Origin: Ardenticatenaceae bacterium
GTDB lineage: Bacteria; Chloroflexota; Anaerolineae; Promineifilales; Promineifilaceae
Direction: 5' to 3'
Length of the DNA: 64,000 nt
Assembly (NCBI GenBank): GCA_020634245.1
Contig: JACKCC010000008.1
Span: forward strand, 372,001 to 436,000
The notes under the pieces are model-generated. The model made no database searches and was not told where the DNA came from. It was given only the letters and a program-made list of their open reading frames with translations. This document shows positions 43,506 to 51,733 of this stretch, piece after piece. Both the position numbers and the translations under genes were made by a program. Each line of letters opens with the position of its first letter. The first letter of the stretch is position 1.

Positions 43506-44789
43506 ATGAAAAAAGTGATCATCGTAGGAGCCGGATTTGGCGGATTGTTTGCGGCGCGAACACTGGCCAACAAGGAAGTGAGCGTGCTGCTGATTGATCG
43601 CAACAATTACCATACCTTCACGCCGCTACTGTACCAGGTCGCCACCTGCGCCCTCGATCCCAGCGAAATTGCCTACCCGGTGCGGACGATTTTCCGCGAG
43701 AACCGGAATGTGCTCTTTCTGTTGGGCGAGGTAACGGCCGTACACCCTGACCAACAAACCATCACCGTGCAAAACGGCAGTCTGACCCGCCAGGAATCCT
43801 ACAACTACCTCATTTTGGCCACCGGCAGCGAACCCACCTACTTTGGCAAAGACGAATTCCGCCAGTTTTCTCTCGATTTGCGTACGTTGGATGACGCAGT
43901 TGAACTGCGCAATCATATTCTGCGTTTGTTCGAACGCGCCGCCTGGACCGATGATAAAAAGTTGTGCGCAGCGCTCACCACTATCGTCGTCGTTGGCGGC
44001 GGGCCGACCGGGCTGGAAACGGCCGGAGCCATCTATGAACTGTATAACCACGTCCTCAGCCTGGAATATACCCAAAGCAATATCAAAGCCCGCGTCGTTT
44101 TGGTAGAGATGCAGCCCTATCTCCTGGCTTCCTATCCCGATGATTTGCGCCAGGCGGCCCAGCAGCAGCTTGAATCGCTGGGCGTAGAAGTGAAACTGGG
44201 CCAGCCGCTCGTAAAAATGACCAATAATCACATCGTGCTGCAAGACGGCACGGAAATTCCGACGTTTACCCTGGTATGGGCGGCCGGGGTCAAGGGTTCC
44301 GCCTCGTTGATAGAAAAGATGGGGATTGAAGTGGAACGAAACGGCCGTGTGCCCATCACACCCTCCCTGACTCTGAAAAACCACCCTAACATCTACGCCA
44401 TCGGTGATATGGCCCATTTGAACGGGCCGGATGAACGGCCGTATCCCATGCTCATCCCCATCGCTCAGCAGCAAGGCATCCTGGCTGCCCAAAACATCCT
44501 AGCCGATATAAACGGCCGTCCTGCCAAAACATTCACCTACCACGACCGGGGCATCATGGCCACCATCGGCCGCCGCCGCGCCGTCGTCTGGCTGTACAAT
44601 CGTCTGCCCATGAAAGGCTATCTGGCCTGGCTAACCTGGCTGGCCTTACATTTACTAACCCTGCTCGGATTCCGCAACCGCCTTAACGTCTTCGTCAACT
44701 GGGTTTGGAACTACTTCACCTACGACCGCTCGGTGCGCCTCATCCTGGAAAAGGCCGACCCGCCCAAACAAGCAACCAGTGGCGATTAG
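43506..44789 (+). CDS. ndh: Type II NADH dehydrogenase (NDH-2)
   Basis: A 427-residue flavoprotein with the FAD motif V-G-A-G-F-G-G near residue 7, the NAD(P)H motif V-V-V-G-G-G-P-T-G-L-E-T-A-G near 165, and the second FAD block N-I-Y-A-I-G-D-M-A. The C-terminal amphipathic/hydrophobic stretch (about 365-400) fits membrane binding. It passes electrons from NADH to quinone without pumping protons. Start ATG is preceded by AAAAGGAC. Confidence 0.92.
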   Translation: MKKVIIVGAGFGGLFAARTLANKEVSVLLIDRNNYHTFTPLLYQVATCALDPSEIAYPVRTIFRENRNVLFLLGEVTAVHPDQQTITVQNGSLTRQESYNYLILATGSEPTYFGKDEFRQFSLDLRTLDDAVELRNHILRLFERAAWTDDKKLCAALTTIVVVGGGPTGLETAGAIYELYNHVLSLEYTQSNIKARVVLVEMQPYLLASYPDDLRQAAQQQLESLGVEVKLGQPLVKMTNNHIVLQDGTEIPTFTLVWAAGVKGSASLIEKMGIEVERNGRVPITPSLTLKNHPNIYAIGDMAHLNGPDERPYPMLIPIAQQQGILAAQNILADINGRPAKTFTYHDRGIMATIGRRRAVVWLYNRLPMKGYLAWLTWLALHLLTLLGFRNRLNVFVNWVWNYFTYDRSVRLILEKADPPKQATSGD

Positions 44790-44885
44790 TTGATTAGGGA
44801 ATCTTTCTAATAATCATCCCTGTATCCCTTAATCCCTACTCTATCGAACTTAAAATCAATTTGTGAAATCTAACACAATTCATAC

Positions 44886-44915
44886 TTGACAATTTATGAC
44901 GCACTGTGTTATATT
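44886..44915 (+). promoter_or_regulatory. Promoter of phasin gene
   Basis: TTGACA at 44886-44891 with a -10 of TTATAT/TATATT at 44909-44915 (17-18 bp spacing). The -10 lies inside the loop of the operator-like inverted repeat. Confidence 0.65.
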
Positions 44916-44940
44916 ATGCCATGATGCAGTGCGTCATAAA
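44893..44940. promoter_or_regulatory. Operator-like inverted repeat, probable PhaR site
   Basis: Perfect 14-bp arms TTTATGACGCACTG (44893-44906) and CAGTGCGTCATAAA (44927-44940) with a 20-bp centre that holds the -10 box. The same TTTATGACGCA word overlaps the -10 of the phaR promoter at 46163, so one regulator, most likely PhaR, probably binds both. Confidence 0.75.
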
Positions 44941-45014
44941 CGCACGAATACACTTATTAAAGGCGTACAAAACAGTTTTTGTACATAACAACGAAAGATA
45001 TTTGGAGGCATAAC

Positions 45015-45398
45015 ATGACCAAGGTAACGAATTTAGAAGAAATGGAACAGGAAAACAGCATCCCGCAGATGTTAATCAACAACGCTCACAAATTATTCCA
45101 GGCTGGCCTGGGTGCGGTAATGATGGTGCAGGATGAAGTCGTCAACCTGGCTGATAAATTGGTGGAACAGGGTGAAGCAACCGAAACCAAAAGCCGCAAG
45201 CGCGTCGATGAATTTGTTGACGGCCGTAAAAAGGAAACCAAAGATTTGACCAAACGGCTGGAAAAGAATTGGGATAAGCAAATGGAAAACTTGTTACACC
45301 GGATGAATATCCCCACCCGCGCTGAAATCAATTCCCTCAACAACAAAATCACCCGTCTGACCAAAAAAGTAGACGAGTTAAAGAAAGAAACCGCTTAA
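45015..45398 (+). CDS. Phasin-family PHA granule protein, copy 1
   Basis: A 127-residue acidic/basic helical protein from the ATG at 45015 (GGAGG upstream). It matches PhaI/PhaF-type phasins: A-H-K-L-F-Q-A-G-L-G-A-V-M-M-V-Q-D-E-V, then a heptad-repeat region and the C-terminal M-N-I-P-T-R-A-E-I-N-S-L-N-N-K-I-T-R-L. Phasins coat polyhydroxyalkanoate granules. The gene has an operator-like repeat over its promoter and is followed by a paralogue. Confidence 0.82.
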   Translation: MTKVTNLEEMEQENSIPQMLINNAHKLFQAGLGAVMMVQDEVVNLADKLVEQGEATETKSRKRVDEFVDGRKKETKDLTKRLEKNWDKQMENLLHRMNIPTRAEINSLNNKITRLTKKVDELKKETA

Positions 45399-45489
45399 GC
45401 ATATTTTAAAAACGACTATTTCTTTTCGGCGTAACAGAAAAGGGGCAGGCGGTTGTCTGCCTTCTTTCGATTGCAAGAGGTAAAAAATC

Positions 45490-45858
45490 ATGTCTGAAAA
45501 AATTGAAGTAATCGAAGAAGAAGTGGTGGAATCGGGCAGTTCATTGCTGGCTGGTGTGCGCCGGGTTTTGATGGCCGGTGTAGGCGCTGTGGCACTGGCC
45601 CAGGAAGAAGTGGAAGAGTTTGTCAAGAAACTGGTGGATCGGGGCGAGATTGCGGAAAAAGACGGCCGTAAACTCGTCGATGACATCATGGAAAAGCGCA
45701 AGAGCCGGGCACAAAAAGCAGAAGACGCTTTGGAAAACCGCATTGAGGGCCTGTTAGACCGGATGAATGTGCCGACCAAGAGCGACATTGATGATCTGAG
45801 CAAAAAGATCACCTTGCTGGCCGAAAAAGTTGACGAATTAAAGAGCAAGAAAGCATAA
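45490..45858 (+). CDS. Phasin-family PHA granule protein, copy 2
   Basis: A 122-residue paralogue of the preceding phasin: V-R-R-V-L-M-A-G-V-G-A-V-A-L-A-Q-E-E-V, then charged helices and M-N-V-P-T-K-S-D-I-D-D-L-S-K-K-I. AAGAGG lies upstream of its ATG. A small hairpin GGCAGGCGG...CTGCC in the 91-bp gap may lower read-through. Probably transcribed with copy 1. Confidence 0.82.
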   Translation: MSEKIEVIEEEVVESGSSLLAGVRRVLMAGVGAVALAQEEVEEFVKKLVDRGEIAEKDGRKLVDDIMEKRKSRAQKAEDALENRIEGLLDRMNVPTKSDIDDLSKKITLLAEKVDELKSKKA

Positions 45859-45990
45859 ATCGTAATCGTTCAGTCCCAGAGGTGACAGTCACTTAAAAAT
45901 GACTTGAAATTTGTCATTACTCTGGGAAAAAGTGACTGTCACCTGAACGCTTACCATAAATCTGCCCTTTTGTTCTGTGTTTGAGTATTG

Positions 45991-46023
45991 GAAGGAGGGA
46001 AACGGCCGTTTCCCTCCTTTTTG
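45991..46023 (+). terminator. Intrinsic terminator centred on ACGGCCGT
   Basis: A perfect 28-bp palindrome (45992-46019; arm AAGGAGGGAAACGG) followed by TTTTTG. The centre is the window's iterated octamer ACGGCCGT. It would end the phasin transcript. Confidence 0.85.
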
Positions 46024-46134
46024 TTGTTACCCTAAAACTTTTGTTGACAGTGCGCGTGAAGTGCCAGGCACAGGGTGGCAAGCCCTTCTCAAGCCAGGCC
46101 GTTCTGCCCCGAGCCTGGCACATGTCAACACAAC

Positions 46135-46186
46135 TTCACTTCCCCTCAAAATCACGCTATAATTTATGACGCAGCGTATCATGAAA
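46135..46186 (+). promoter_or_regulatory. phaR promoter with TTTATGACGCA operator half
   Basis: TTCACT (46135-46140), 17-bp spacer, TATAAT (46158-46163). TTTATGACGCAGCGTATCAT (46163-46182) overlaps the -10 and resembles the arms of the phasin operator, suggesting autoregulation by PhaR. Confidence 0.65.
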
Positions 46187-46205
46187 AAACTTAAGGAGCA
46201 GAGCG

Positions 46206-46748
46206 ATGGCCCTCATCAAACGTTATCCCAATCGAAAACTGTACGATACCGAAGCCAAAAAATACATTACCCTGGATGGGATTGCGGCCCTGATACGCGA
46301 AGGTGAGGAAGTCCAGGTTGTCGATCACACCACCGGCGAGGATTTAACCGCGCTGACTCTATCTCAAATCATTTTTGAACAGGAAAAGAAAGGGGGCGGC
46401 TTTTTGCCTAAATCGGTGCTGACCAGCTTAGTGCAGGCCGGCGGCGACACCGTCAACACCCTGCGGCGCGGCTTGACTGCACCGCTCGATTTGTTCCGCC
46501 AGGTAGACGATGAGATCGACAAGCGGCTGCAAAGCCTTATTAACCGGGGCGAACTGGCCAAAGAAGAAGGGCTGCGCCTGCGTCGCAAGCTGCTCAACCG
46601 CGAGCCAGACGCCGACGAGGAAATCGAACGTGTTTTAACCGCGCACGGCGTCCCGCGGAAAGAAGAAATCCAAAAACTAAACGAGCAAATCGAAACGTTG
46701 TCTGCCAAACTGGAGTCACTGCTGGCCGATAAATCCAGCGAGTCATAA
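46206..46748 (+). CDS. phaR: PhaR-type PHA regulator fused to phasin-like tail
   Basis: A 180-residue protein. Residues 1-60 are the PHB/PHA accumulation regulator DNA-binding domain (I-K-R-Y-P-N-R-K-L-Y-D-T, then Y-I-T-L-D-G-I-A-A-L-I-R-E-G). Residues about 75-180 resemble the neighbouring phasins (L-R-R-G-L-T-A-P-L-D-L-F, I-N-R-G-E-L-A-K-E-E-G, then G-V-P-R-K-E-E-I-Q-K-L-N-E-Q-I). PhaR represses phasin genes and is released when it binds PHA granules; a phasin-like tail would provide the granule contact. AAGGAG precedes the ATG. Confidence 0.88.
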   Translation: MALIKRYPNRKLYDTEAKKYITLDGIAALIREGEEVQVVDHTTGEDLTALTLSQIIFEQEKKGGGFLPKSVLTSLVQAGGDTVNTLRRGLTAPLDLFRQVDDEIDKRLQSLINRGELAKEEGLRLRRKLLNREPDADEEIERVLTAHGVPRKEEIQKLNEQIETLSAKLESLLADKSSES

Positions 46749-46786
46749 TCTCGCTCAAATGATACGCAATCAACAGGGAGTAACGT

Positions 46787-47347
46787 ATGAAGATTGCCGG
46801 TAATCGACGAATTGCGGCACCACAAACGGTTGTCGAAGCGGTGTTACAGGATGGCCAAAAATTAGCTCAGGCTGTCCCCGATTTTCGGCCTGGTCCTCCG
46901 CTGGACGAGCAGCGCCAACGTGGTACACTGACCATCGCGGTCGGTCCGATGCGCGGGCAGTATGAAGGCTCGTTTACCATCACTCGACCGGAAACGGCCG
47001 TATGGCAAATCACATTCGACGGCCACAGCGCCCAGGGTATTTTTCAGGGAAACGGCCGTATCCAGTTAACACCCGAAAACGAACAAACAATTATTCATTA
47101 CGAAGGCAACATTGAAGTCGCCGGACAGTTAGCCGGTCTGCCCCCCCGTTTGTTGCAAGCCAACATCAATGCCATTGTTCGCCGCTGTCTGGACAGCATC
47201 GAACGGGTCTTGTGGCCGGAAAAATTTATTATCGCGCCGATTGAGGATGCTGCGCCGCCAATGTGGTGTAAAACGGCCGTGCCCGCCGCCCTGATGGCGG
47301 TTGCTGCACTTTTGCTAATTCGTTTTATCAACAAACGATTGAAATAA
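46787..47347 (+). CDS. CoxG-like SRPBCC protein with C-terminal membrane anchor
   Basis: A 186-residue protein with a CoxG/SRPBCC domain (residues 1-145: M-K-I-A-G-N-R-R-I-A-A-P-Q-T-V-V-E-A-V-L, G-P-M-R-G-Q-Y-E-G-S-F, Y-E-G-N-I-E-V-A-G-Q-L) and a C-terminal membrane segment (about 162-180), as in CoxG proteins that bind to the inner membrane near carbon monoxide dehydrogenase. The XdhC/CoxI-type gene follows, so the pair may serve a molybdenum hydroxylase encoded elsewhere. AGGGAG precedes the ATG. Confidence 0.8.
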   Translation: MKIAGNRRIAAPQTVVEAVLQDGQKLAQAVPDFRPGPPLDEQRQRGTLTIAVGPMRGQYEGSFTITRPETAVWQITFDGHSAQGIFQGNGRIQLTPENEQTIIHYEGNIEVAGQLAGLPPRLLQANINAIVRRCLDSIERVLWPEKFIIAPIEDAAPPMWCKTAVPAALMAVAALLLIRFINKRLK

Positions 47348-47373
47348 ACACAAAACCATCCCCTTGCGTTCTC

Positions 47374-47430
47374 TATCAAAGGCTGAGCTTGTCGAAGCCC
47401 GGTTGCCTTCAACAGGCTCAGGCAACGACC
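47374..47430. repeat. GCTGAGCTTGTCGAAG-type inverted repeat
   Basis: GGCTGAGCTTGTCGAAGCC then TTGCCTTCAACAGGCTCAGG; the same word as the element at 12791-12890. If read in frame upstream of the XdhC start it gives only translated repeat, so it is not part of that protein. Confidence 0.55.
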
Positions 47431-47447
47431 TGTATAATGGAAAATTC

Positions 47448-48458
47448 ATGAAAGACGTTATCCCGGCAATTGAAAAATGGCTTGAAGCGGGCGAACAGAT
47501 CGCCCTGGCAACGGTTGTCGCCACCTGGGGTTCCTCACCGCGACAGGCGGGGGCCAAGATGGCGCTGACGGCCAGCGGTCAGATTGCCGGGTCGGTAAGC
47601 GGCGGCTGCGTGGAAGGAGCCGTCATCGAAGCCGGGCAGGAAGTGCTGGCGACAGGCATCCCCCAACTGCTCCATTTTGGCGTGGCCGACGAGACGGCCT
47701 GGGATGTGGGCCTGGCTTGCGGCGGGCAGATTGACGTGTTTGTGCAGGATTTGAACACGGCCGTTTACCCCTCCCGCCGTAACCTCATCCAGCAAAACCA
47801 GAGTGGAGCCAGCATCACCATCATTAGCGGACCAAACATGGGGCAAACGCTGGTTGTGGAATCGGGTGAACCACTTGCCGGAGAACTGCCACACGGCATT
47901 AGCACCGCGGCCGTCAGCCTGGCCCAGTCAGCCCGCCACTCACAGCGCGTGCAGTTGAGCGATGAGATCACAGTTTTTTTAGAGGTGATGAACCCGGCTC
48001 CCACCCTGCTGATGGTGGGCGGCGTTCAGATTGCCCAGGCGCTGGCGACGATGGCCCATACGCTTGGCTTCCGCACCATCGTCGTCGATCCGCGCCGTGC
48101 CTTTGGCAGCGCTGAACGCTTTTCTCACGTTGATCAACTTATCCAGGCCTGGCCGGACAAAGCGCTGGCCGACGTTGAACTGACTCCGGAAACGGCCGTT
48201 ACCCTGCTCACCCACGACCCAAAAATCGATGACCCGGCGCTAAAAATCGTCCTTAACAGCCCGGTTTTTTACATCGGGGCGCTGGGCAGCCGCAATACCC
48301 ATGCCAAGCGACGTGAACGTTTGCAGAAAATGGGATTCGATGAGACGGCAATGGACCGCATTCACGGCCCGATTGGTCTGGATATTGGTGCGCGCTCACC
48401 AGAAGAAATCGCCCTTTCCATCATGGCTGAAATCGTCCGCGACCACCACGCCGGGTAG
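47448..48458 (+). CDS. XdhC/CoxI-family molybdenum cofactor insertion protein
   Basis: A 336-residue protein from the ATG at 47448. The family block G-S-S-P-R-Q-A-G-A-K-M...G-S-V-S-G-G-C-V-E-G-A-V is near residues 27-57, the nucleotide-binding-like part V-D-P-R-R-A-F-G-S-A-E-R-F is in the second half, and I-G-A-L-G-S-R-N-T-H-A-K-R-R-E-R-L near the end is typical. These proteins bind and sulfurate molybdopterin cofactor for xanthine or CO dehydrogenases. TATAAT at 47433-47438 lies only nine bases before the ATG, so the leader is probably very short. Confidence 0.88.
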   Translation: MKDVIPAIEKWLEAGEQIALATVVATWGSSPRQAGAKMALTASGQIAGSVSGGCVEGAVIEAGQEVLATGIPQLLHFGVADETAWDVGLACGGQIDVFVQDLNTAVYPSRRNLIQQNQSGASITIISGPNMGQTLVVESGEPLAGELPHGISTAAVSLAQSARHSQRVQLSDEITVFLEVMNPAPTLLMVGGVQIAQALATMAHTLGFRTIVVDPRRAFGSAERFSHVDQLIQAWPDKALADVELTPETAVTLLTHDPKIDDPALKIVLNSPVFYIGALGSRNTHAKRRERLQKMGFDETAMDRIHGPIGLDIGARSPEEIALSIMAEIVRDHHAG

Positions 48459-48481
48459 CTGTTTCTAGGACAAAAACGGCT

Positions 48482-50581
48482 TTATTGGGCCATCCCCCAA
48501 AGTTGAATGGTGCCGTCTGACGAACCGGCGGCTAAAAGCGTGCCATCAGCATTGAAGGCCAGCGCTTCAACCAGGCCCTGCGTGCCATCCAACTGTTTGA
48601 CAGGCGACAACGATTCCGTCGCCCACAACTGAATTTGCCCTTGATTGACCCCGGCAGCCAGCAGACTGCCATCGGGCGAAAAAGCTAGAGAGCTGAACCG
48701 GTTTTTCTCGCCTTTCAGCGACCGAAGCAGTTCCCATTTAGTCGCATCCCACAGATCGATAGTCCCCAACAACGTGCCACTAGCCAGGAAACGGCCGTCA
48801 GGCGAAAAGGCAACGGCCGTTATCCCATCAATCCCGTTCATCAACTTGGCCACCTGCTCAAACGTGTCGGTACGCCAAACGCGGACAAAGCCATCCTCCG
48901 AAGCAGTAGCCAGGTAGCGGCTGTCAGGCGAAAAGGCCAATCCGTACACCGTTCCCCGATGATCGTCGAGTGTCTGCACCACCTGCCCGCTGGCCGCATC
49001 GCGCACCTCGGCAGTGAAGTTGTGCGACCCATTGGCCAGGAAACGGCCGTCCGGCGAGTAAGCCACACTGGCACGAAAAGCGGAGCAGCCGTTGACGTTC
49101 TCCTTTTCGCCGCCAAACTGCTGGATTAATTTGTCTTCCGGCCACTGCCACAAGCGAATCGTATCGTCGAAGGTTTGCGGGCTGAGCCATTCGCCAACGG
49201 CCGTTACCAACACATTTTTCGCCGGGTTGAAAGCAATGCTTTGCACAGCACCCGCATGGTTAGCCAGATCGGTTATCGATTGCTGCGTCGTCAAATCCCA
49301 GAAATTAACGTAACCATTGATGGATCCGGTCACCAACTGAGGCGCATCGGGCACAAAAGCCAGGCTTTCCACCGCACCGCGCGCGTACCGGGTCAGCAGC
49401 GGTCCGGCCATCGCCCCATTTTCATCCAGCAAGATGATCTGGCCATCTTCAGTCGCGGCGACCATGCCAGCAGCATCGAAACGCGGCAAGAGTTGGACGA
49501 TGGCGTCGGACTGCGGCGCGATTTCGTGAACCAGTGTACCATCGGCCACCTGCCAGATTTCGATACGGCCGTTCACCCGCCCCACAATTAGTCGCCCCCC
49601 ATCTGGCGTGAAGGTAACGGCCGTAGGCAGACTGAGCGGCTCTTCTTGCAACAGTCGAACCGGATCACCACCGTCACGCGACCATAAGGCAATCGAACCA
49701 TCCATCAAACCGGCGGCGACGAGATGGCTGTTTGGGGCAAACGCCCAGGCGCGGCCAAAGATGCCTGCCGGAGCTTCTAAAATCTGCCCCGGTTCGGGAA
49801 CGGCCGTATCCCAAATAACAAGCTGCTCACTTTTGTCGGCAAACGGATCCCAACCGACAGCGCCATATAATGTTCCATCGGGGGCGAATTTGCCCAGCGT
49901 CAACTGCATTTTGATGGGCGGCTCCAGCGTCTGGGCAGCCTGCCCATCGGCGCTGTCCCAAATTTGGATGGAACCGGCCTGTCCTTGCAGCACAGCCCCG
50001 GCAATGCGGGCATCATCCGGCGAAAAAGTTAAGTCGAAAAGCTGCCCGGCGGCCGGTAAATTCAGACGGGCTATTTCCGCACTGTCCGCCGCATCGATAA
50101 CCAATGCGCCGTCGCCGGTATTCAACACCACTGTGCTGCCATCGCCAGCGAAGCGAAGGCTGCTTTGCCCGCTGGTCGCGCCGGAGACGGTGTGCAGTAG
50201 GCTGTGATCAGCCAGGTTCCAGAACTGAACGGTATTGGACGGCCGTGTCAACAGCGCCAGGATTCGGCCGTCGGGCGAAATGGCTATCTCTTCAACTGGT
50301 TCGTCGGTGGGGTAAAAATCGAGGGGAACGGCCGTGATCTCTTCGTAAATATAAACGCCAATAGTTGTGCCAACGGCCAGCCTGCCATCAGCCGGACTCA
50401 GTGCGATTTGGGTCAGTACGCCGTTACCCAACCGGTAAAGCGGTACAATGTGGTCAAGATTGGCGGCAGTGATAATGTGGGGGGTAACGGCCGTGTCCGG
50501 CAAAACAGCCTCTTCACTTTCACTACACCCAACACCACTTAACAACAGCAAGACAAGCAAAATAAATCGGTACGTCTTCAA
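48482..50581 (-). CDS. WD40-repeat lipoprotein
   Basis: A 699-residue exported protein starting at TTG 50581 (GAGG ten bases upstream). The lipobox is L-L-S-G-V-G-C (Cys at about 19). The rest is made of WD40-type repeats, e.g. L-A-F-S-P-D-S-R-Y-L-A-T-A-S-E-D-G-F-V-R-V-W and F-S-P-D-G-R-F-L-A-S-G-T-L-L-G-T-I-D-L-W-D, enough for two seven-bladed propellers. Many blades carry N-G-R or T-A-V tripeptides that match ACGGCCGT words (ten copies, by eye). It would act as a protein-binding scaffold on the outer face of the membrane; no partner is evident. Confidence 0.88.
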   Translation of the reverse strand: MKTYRFILLVLLLLSGVGCSESEEAVLPDTAVTPHIITAANLDHIVPLYRLGNGVLTQIALSPADGRLAVGTTIGVYIYEEITAVPLDFYPTDEPVEEIAISPDGRILALLTRPSNTVQFWNLADHSLLHTVSGATSGQSSLRFAGDGSTVVLNTGDGALVIDAADSAEIARLNLPAAGQLFDLTFSPDDARIAGAVLQGQAGSIQIWDSADGQAAQTLEPPIKMQLTLGKFAPDGTLYGAVGWDPFADKSEQLVIWDTAVPEPGQILEAPAGIFGRAWAFAPNSHLVAAGLMDGSIALWSRDGGDPVRLLQEEPLSLPTAVTFTPDGGRLIVGRVNGRIEIWQVADGTLVHEIAPQSDAIVQLLPRFDAAGMVAATEDGQIILLDENGAMAGPLLTRYARGAVESLAFVPDAPQLVTGSINGYVNFWDLTTQQSITDLANHAGAVQSIAFNPAKNVLVTAVGEWLSPQTFDDTIRLWQWPEDKLIQQFGGEKENVNGCSAFRASVAYSPDGRFLANGSHNFTAEVRDAASGQVVQTLDDHRGTVYGLAFSPDSRYLATASEDGFVRVWRTDTFEQVAKLMNGIDGITAVAFSPDGRFLASGTLLGTIDLWDATKWELLRSLKGEKNRFSSLAFSPDGSLLAAGVNQGQIQLWATESLSPVKQLDGTQGLVEALAFNADGTLLAAGSSDGTIQLWGMAQ

Positions 50582-50915
50582 TTCTAATACACCTCAACGA
50601 CAACCCTTACTAATACTAACGCGCTTATAGTACAGTAAATTTGGCGTAACAGCGGTTAAAAAAATATGAGAGCTGTTCCTAATCGGAACGATCTTGGTCA
50701 GCAAAAACACGATCTGAAAACATTTCATATTGAAGAAATCAAATAAATGATGGAATACCCAGGCCAGGAACGGCCGTTCATAACCATGCTTCTTGCCTGG
50801 TATTACGCAATGCTTGCAACCCCAATTTGTCCCATTTATAATTCCACTTAACAAAGTGTTAACATCTAGATAGACAGCCGTTTGCACAACTGTAGTGGTA
50901 CAAATGGGAGGAATA
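50582..50915. other. Intergenic region with hairpin
   Basis: 334 bp between divergent genes. One imperfect hairpin (AATACCCAGGC at about 50753 with GCCTGGTATT at about 50795) has an ACGGCCGT in its loop. No convincing gene or promoter seen. Confidence 0.5.
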
Positions 50916-51662
50916 ATGCCTCAAAATAATCGGCGTTCCACTGTAGTACTGGTTTCTCTCTTAGCTCTTGACCTAATTCTAATTGGTTTTCATATACTCC
51001 ATCGTCTAACCTTTCGTGGCATTCTCCAATCAAGCCTCTTCAGCAACCCTATTTTTTCAATGAGTGAAGAAGCAAAACTGCCCGATTTGTTCCAGTATTT
51101 AAAGCAACTGGCGATTGTTTTGATTCTGTTATATGAAGCAAAACACGAACATCGAATTTACGTCATTTGGGCAGCCATATTCGGTTATTTGCTCATTGAT
51201 GATGTCGTCCAAATTCACGAGCGTATCGGCAATACCTTCCAGAACCGGCTGCCTCCTATTGCCTCTCTCCAACCGTCTGAAGTTGCCCAAAGTGGTTTTC
51301 TAGTTCTGTTGGCTTTTATTATGTTCGGTATCTCTTTATTGGTCATTCGGCGAACACAAGGAAACAATCACCTGGCATCGATTCACCTGACGATTCTTCT
51401 AGCAGTTGCTGCTTTCTTTGGTGTATTGGTTGATTTTGTTCAAGGAATCGTCATGAACCTTTTCGGCATTTCTGGTGTGATCAAGGTTGTGGAAGACGGC
51501 GGGGAAATGCTAATCATGAGCGTTATTCTCTGGTACGTTTACCGGCTCAGTTTTGAAACTATTCCTTTTTCCAGACTCAATCGTTTTTTCTCGAAGCACG
51601 ATGAAAATACGACACCTCTCCAGGACAACCTTGTCGACAACCCGAAATCGATGAACCCCTAA
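50916..51662 (+). CDS. Polytopic membrane protein of unknown function
   Basis: A 248-residue protein from the ATG at 50916 (GGGAGG upstream). About six membrane segments are visible (e.g. V-V-L-V-S-L-L-A-L-D-L-I-L-I, A-I-V-L-I-L-L-Y, L-V-L-L-A-F-I-M-F-G-I-S-L, I-L-L-A-V-A-A-F-F-G-V-L-V). Charged Asp/Glu/His residues recur near them: D-D-V-V-Q-I-H-E-R, L-V-D-F-V-Q, V-V-E-D-G-G-E. Those could coordinate metal, but I do not recognise a family. The gene lacks ACGGCCGT and is more AT-rich than its neighbours. Confidence 0.7.
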   Translation: MPQNNRRSTVVLVSLLALDLILIGFHILHRLTFRGILQSSLFSNPIFSMSEEAKLPDLFQYLKQLAIVLILLYEAKHEHRIYVIWAAIFGYLLIDDVVQIHERIGNTFQNRLPPIASLQPSEVAQSGFLVLLAFIMFGISLLVIRRTQGNNHLASIHLTILLAVAAFFGVLVDFVQGIVMNLFGISGVIKVVEDGGEMLIMSVILWYVYRLSFETIPFSRLNRFFSKHDENTTPLQDNLVDNPKSMNP

Positions 51663-51733
51663 AATCGTTTTGTAGATGGAGGCAGTGAGTTATCACGTCT
51701 GGCTTTCTACACGAAGCGGTGTTGTCAGGAAAA

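Larger units (their letters stand above)
45859..46205. other. Intergenic region: inverted repeats, terminator and phaR promoter
   Basis: It contains an element with 15-bp arms AGGTGACAGTCACTT (45880-45894) and AAGTGACTGTCACCT (45930-45944), a strong terminator hairpin (45991-46023), an element with arms TGTTGACA/TGTCAACA and GTGCCAGGC/GCCTGGCAC (about 46042-46130), and the phaR promoter/operator. No gene seen. Confidence 0.7.

Noticed and set aside
43626..44492. A 288-codon minus-strand frame opposite NDH-2
   Set aside because: Antisense shadow; the plus strand has intact FAD and NADH motifs across the same bases.
50594..50887. A 97-codon minus-strand frame between the WD40 and membrane-protein genes
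   Set aside because: No ribosome site, no recognisable motif, low-complexity AT-rich composition; treated as non-coding.
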